NCBI RefSeq assembly: GCF_004123195.1
Contig: NZ_SDLI01000001.1
Coordinates: 234,374-298,131, forward strand
Source of the DNA: Ammoniphilus sp. CFH 90114
GTDB lineage: Bacteria > Bacillota > Bacilli > Aneurinibacillales > RAOX-1
DNA length: 63,758 nucleotides
Reading direction: 5' to 3'
The notes under the pieces are model-generated. The model was given only the letters and a program-made list of their open reading frames with translations, had not been told where the DNA came from and ran no database searches. A program made the translations under genes and the position numbers. Shown one piece after another: positions 61,187-63,758 of the stretch (the first letter of the stretch is position 1; each line of letters starts with the position of its first letter).

Positions 61187-61888
61187 ATGGAAATGTCAAG
61201 GAAAGCTATTCCATACACGCCCAACCAAAAAAGCTTAAGTGAAATGACCCTGATGATTGTCTCCACTTCAGGCGTACATCTGAAGGATCAGGAACCTTTC
61301 AGTACGGACACGGCTCAAGGGGATTCTACATATCGAGTTATTCCAGGAGAAGTTCAACCCGCTGATCTGACTGTGACTCATGCTGCCCCAAAGGAGCATT
61401 ACAATACAGATGCCCCGAAGGAAGATATTAACTGTGTCTTTCCTATTGATCGACTAAGAGAATTAGCGGACAATGGAGTGATTCAGGGAGTAGCAGAGAA
61501 GCATATTACCATGATGGGATATGCCATGAGGCTAAAGCAGATCAACGACGTGACCATTCCTGCTGTGGCCAAGGAAGTCGTTCGCTCTAAGGCGGACGCG
61601 GTCCTTCTAACCGCTGGCTGACCTCTTTGCCATCGCACTGTAGTTACAGTGCAGCGTGCTATTGAAGCTCAGGGCATTCCAACGGTGCTTGTTACTCTGG
61701 ATGTAGAGCAATCTGGATTAATGAGACCTCCAAGAGCCATCCATCCAAATGGATTTGAGTTTGGACACTCCCTAGGGAAACCTCATGATAAGGAAACCCA
61801 GATGAAAGTGATTCAAGCTGCCTTGGAACAACTTGTTACCAAACAAGAACCTGGTCAAATTCATATGATGGATTTTCCAGGTTACTAA
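61187..61888 (+). CDS. Selenoprotein B-like protein of the glycine/betaine/sarcosine/D-proline reductase family
   Basis: 233 residues with selenocysteine at position 145 (UGA 61619-61621). The upstream part ends SKADAVLLTAG; the downstream part continues PLCHRTVVTVQRAIEAQGIPTVLVT, giving a U-x-x-C redox motif where the GrdB/PrdB-like family has it. Features shared with the family: MIVSTSGVHLKDQEPF, GDSTYRVIP, THAAPKEHYNT, CVFPIDRLRELADNGVIQG, and PPRAIHPNGFEFGHSLG. Shorter than true GrdB (about 430) and with no reductase partners nearby, so probably a free-standing redox enzyme of this widespread short class rather than a fermentative reductase. SD GTCAGGAG. Ends with a strong terminator. Confidence 0.88.
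61635..61652 (+). promoter_or_regulatory. Candidate SECIS hairpin of the selenoprotein B-like gene
   Basis: GCACTGTA and TACAGTGC are perfect 8-bp complements around GT, starting 13 bases after the UGA, an appropriate distance and stem for SelB recognition. Confidence 0.65.
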
Positions 61889-61891
61889 ATA

Positions 61892-61945
61892 AAAGAACTG
61901 GCACATTGGTATTATATACTAATGGTAGCCAGTTCTTTTTTTGTT
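61892..61945 (+). terminator. Terminator of the selenoprotein operon
   Basis: AAAGAACTGGC and GCCAGTTCTTT with an inner TTGGTAT/ATACTAA stem, then TTTTTT. Confidence 0.88.
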
Positions 61946-62084
61946 TGACTCTATAAATTGGAGGGGTAAAACCTAATTAAACAGACGTTACTACTGGTTG
62001 ACAGACATTGGTATGAAGGGTAGAGTTACTATTGTAGAGATGACTTAATGATAACTCGGTTTGTAGGCTAAGGAGGGTACCTTT

Positions 62085-62525
62085 TTGAGCAGCTTAGGGA
62101 TGGACAAAAAGGAATTTATGTCTCAAGAAATACGGGAGCTCGTCCTGAAAAAGGAAAAAATCGTGACTATGCAACCAGATTGGACACTGGAACGTGCCTT
62201 GGTGAAGCTTACCCGCTCTGGGTATACATCGGTTCCAGTTATTAATGCTGCGAACCAAGTTGAGGGGCTTATCAGCAAGACTTTAATTCTCGACTTTATG
62301 AGCGAAAATCAAAATATCAACTATAATGACTTACCGAACTACTTTGTTCATCAAGCAATGAATCGCAATTATATGGGGATATGGGAAAACACTCCTCTCT
62401 CATTTGCTTTAGAGCTTATGATAGACAGGGCTTATGTTCCTATTATTGATAAGACCAATGCCTTTGTTGGAATTCTTACTCGTCAAGCGGTCCTGCAAAA
62501 AATTCTAAATTATTTCAGTGAATGA
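62085..62525 (+). CDS. CBS-domain protein (CbpB/YkuL-like)
   Basis: 146 residues, two CBS motifs: IVTMQPDWTLERALVKLTRSGYTSVPVIN... and HQAMNRNYMGIWENTPLSFALELMIDRAYVPIID.... TTG start at 62085, 8 bases after AAGGAGGGT; the ATG at 62100 is too far from the SD. Length and layout match the stand-alone CbpB (YkuL) proteins that bind cyclic di-AMP and tune the stringent response in Firmicutes. Single gene. Confidence 0.8.
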   Translation: MSSLGMDKKEFMSQEIRELVLKKEKIVTMQPDWTLERALVKLTRSGYTSVPVINAANQVEGLISKTLILDFMSENQNINYNDLPNYFVHQAMNRNYMGIWENTPLSFALELMIDRAYVPIIDKTNAFVGILTRQAVLQKILNYFSE

Positions 62526-62528
62526 TCA

Positions 62529-62552
62529 GACACGTTAACGTGTCTTTTTTTT
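62529..62552 (+). terminator. Terminator after the CBS-domain gene
   Basis: GACACGTT/AACGTGTC palindrome followed by eight Ts. Confidence 0.85.
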
Positions 62553-62618
62553 GTGAAAAAAAGTGTGTATATATTTTCCAAATCTGCGAATGATATCGGT
62601 AGGAGGTGTAAGTTACAT

Positions 62619-63758
62619 ATGATGAACTTTTATCAAGGCACTAATCCGCAAGCTGTACGTCAAGACATTCGCCAAGATTTATACGGCACACAAAACACTA
62701 ATATGGGAGGCTCTCAAAACATGATGATGCAACCTGGCTATTCTAATACCAACGTGCAACAAGTAAGACAAGACATTGCACAAGAAGGTGGATTCCGTAA
62801 TCAATTAGGTTACAGCGGCTTACAGAATCAAGTTGGTGGCTACGCAAGCGGAGCCCAAGCGATGTTTCAACAAGGATTCACGAATACCAATCCACAGCAA
62901 GTAAGACAAGACATCGCTCGCGAAGGCGGTTTTGTTCCTAGCAATATGAACCAAATGCAAGTTGGTAACTATGCGGGCGGAGCCCAAGCGATGTTCCAAC
63001 CAGGATTCACGAATACCAATCCACAGCAAGTAAGACAAGACATCGCTCGCGAAGGCGGTTTTGTTCCTAGCAATATGAACCAAATGCAAGTTGGTAACTA
63101 TGCGGGCGGAGCCCAAGCGATGTTCCAACCAGGATTCACGAATACCAATCCACAGCAAGTAAGACAAGACATCGCTCGCGAAGGCGGTTTTGTTCCTAGC
63201 AATATGAACCAAATGCAAGTTGGTAACTATGCGGGCGGAACCCAAGCCATGTTCCAACCAGGGTTCACAAATACTAATCCACAGCAAGTAAGACAGGACA
63301 TCGCTCGTGAAGGCGGATATGTTGCAAGCAATATGAATCAAAACCAAATGCAAATGGGAAGCTACGCGGGGGGAGCGCAAGCGATGTTCCAGCCTAGATT
63401 TACGAATACAAACCCACAACAAGTAAGACAAGATATTGCTCGTGAAGGCGGATATGTTGCAAGCAATATGAATCAAAATCAAATGCAAATGGGAAGCTAC
63501 GCGGGTGGAGCGCAAGCGATGTTCCAGCCTGGATTTACGAATACAAACCCACAACAAGTAAGACAAGATATTGCTCGTGAAGGCGGACTTGGCGGAGGCA
63601 ATATGAGTCAAGTGGGAGGTTATGCAGGAGGAGCGCAAGCGATGTTCCAGCCTGGATTCTCCAATACCAATCCAGGGCAAGTAAGACAAGATATTGCTCG
63701 TGAAAGCGGATTTGCTGCTGGAAATATGCAAATGGGAAGCATGGCAGGTGGTGGTCAA
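62619..63758 (+). CDS. Tandem-repeat protein with SASP-gamma-like motif, truncated by window end
   Basis: At least 380 codons from ATG 62619 (SD AGGAGGTG), open to the last base. After two divergent N-terminal units the protein is a tandem array of about 43 residues per repeat, each with AMFQPGFTNTNPQQVRQDIA followed by REGG, a variable Asn/Met/Gln linker and YAGGAQ. Unit starts are at 62859, 62988, 63117, 63246, 63381, 63516 and 63639, spaced 129, 129, 129, 135, 135 and 123 bases. The TN-x-Q-x-VRQ core resembles gamma-type small acid-soluble spore proteins (TNVQQVRQQN). It may be a spore storage or coat protein; not a described family to my knowledge. The antisense open frame is a by-product of the repeats. 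Confidence 0.75.
   Translation, partial: MMNFYQGTNPQAVRQDIRQDLYGTQNTNMGGSQNMMMQPGYSNTNVQQVRQDIAQEGGFRNQLGYSGLQNQVGGYASGAQAMFQQGFTNTNPQQVRQDIAREGGFVPSNMNQMQVGNYAGGAQAMFQPGFTNTNPQQVRQDIAREGGFVPSNMNQMQVGNYAGGAQAMFQPGFTNTNPQQVRQDIAREGGFVPSNMNQMQVGNYAGGTQAMFQPGFTNTNPQQVRQDIAREGGYVASNMNQNQMQMGSYAGGAQAMFQPRFTNTNPQQVRQDIAREGGYVASNMNQNQMQMGSYAGGAQAMFQPGFTNTNPQQVRQDIAREGGLGGGNMSQVGGYAGGAQAMFQPGFSNTNPGQVRQDIARESGFAAGNMQMGSMAGGGQ

Noticed and set aside
62820-63758. 312-residue open frame on the minus strand across the repeat array
   Set aside because: It is the antisense of an in-frame tandem repeat, which stays open by repetition; the plus-strand frame has a start, SD and a sensible repeat motif.
1-63758. 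CRISPR array
   Set aside because: No regularly spaced repeats with unique spacers were found; the only arrays are the coding repeat at the right end and the 12-bp tandem at 19946.

Overview
Host. The window comes from a low-GC, endospore-forming Firmicute of the Bacillales type. The right-hand part carries a prkA-yhbH-spoVR sporulation cluster, a YqzM-like small membrane protein, Bacillus-type tRNAs, sigma-A-like promoters and intrinsic terminators. The host also appears to use selenocysteine: two adjacent genes at 60663-61888 each read through one in-frame UGA at the expected redox-active position. I cannot name the species.

Layout. (A) 1-34149 is an AT-rich accessory element that begins with a tyrosine integrase. 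Next come an XRE regulator, an alternating set of duplicated small genes, a primase-polymerase/helicase with an iteron-like region, a ribbon-helix-helix-like protein, an RNA polymerase alpha-CTD-like protein, and a long defence-type cargo. The cargo holds a DUF6615 nuclease-like protein, HEPN-type proteins, a sacsin-like ATPase/DUF3883 protein, a broken RAMA-type gene, a PD-(D/E)XK-like protein and a resolvase. It ends with a complete MORC-type ATPase / Z1 helicase / DUF4420 nuclease / AIPR / cytosine methyltransferase system. (B) 34150-49510 is a second, compositionally different element of 15.4 kb, bounded by a perfect 52-bp direct repeat that is the 3' part of a tRNA-Pro(GGG) gene. It has a tyrosine recombinase at each end, winged-helix and RepL-like replication candidates, divergent XRE control, an HNH/AP2 endonuclease, and a short late-gene-like operon (phBC6A51 HTH, coiled coil, gp10-like). 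No capsid, portal, large terminase or lysis genes were seen, so it looks like a phage satellite or a reduced prophage. (C) 49563-63758 is chromosome. In order it holds a tRNA His-Cys-Leu cluster, DUF421, spoVR-yhbH-prkA, CoA-transferase A/B, YqzM-like, a thioredoxin-like protein with CcdA, glycerophosphodiesterase, the two selenoproteins, a CBS-domain protein, and the start of a tandem-repeat protein that runs off the window.

How it fits together. Elements A and B appear to sit in tandem in one tRNA-Pro gene whose intact 5' half should lie just left of base 1. In both, the integrase is preceded by a terminator-like hairpin whose right arm contains the Shine-Dalgarno sequence, and both end with an outward-facing promoter. 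Element A is mainly an anti-phage defence island with its own replication module. The strongest items for follow-up are the tandem selenoproteins, the paired SD-sequestering inverted repeats in element A, the element-borne alpha-CTD protein, the divergent HEPN gene beside the MORC/Z1 system, the 5S-like structured region in element B, and the 43-residue repeat protein at the right edge.
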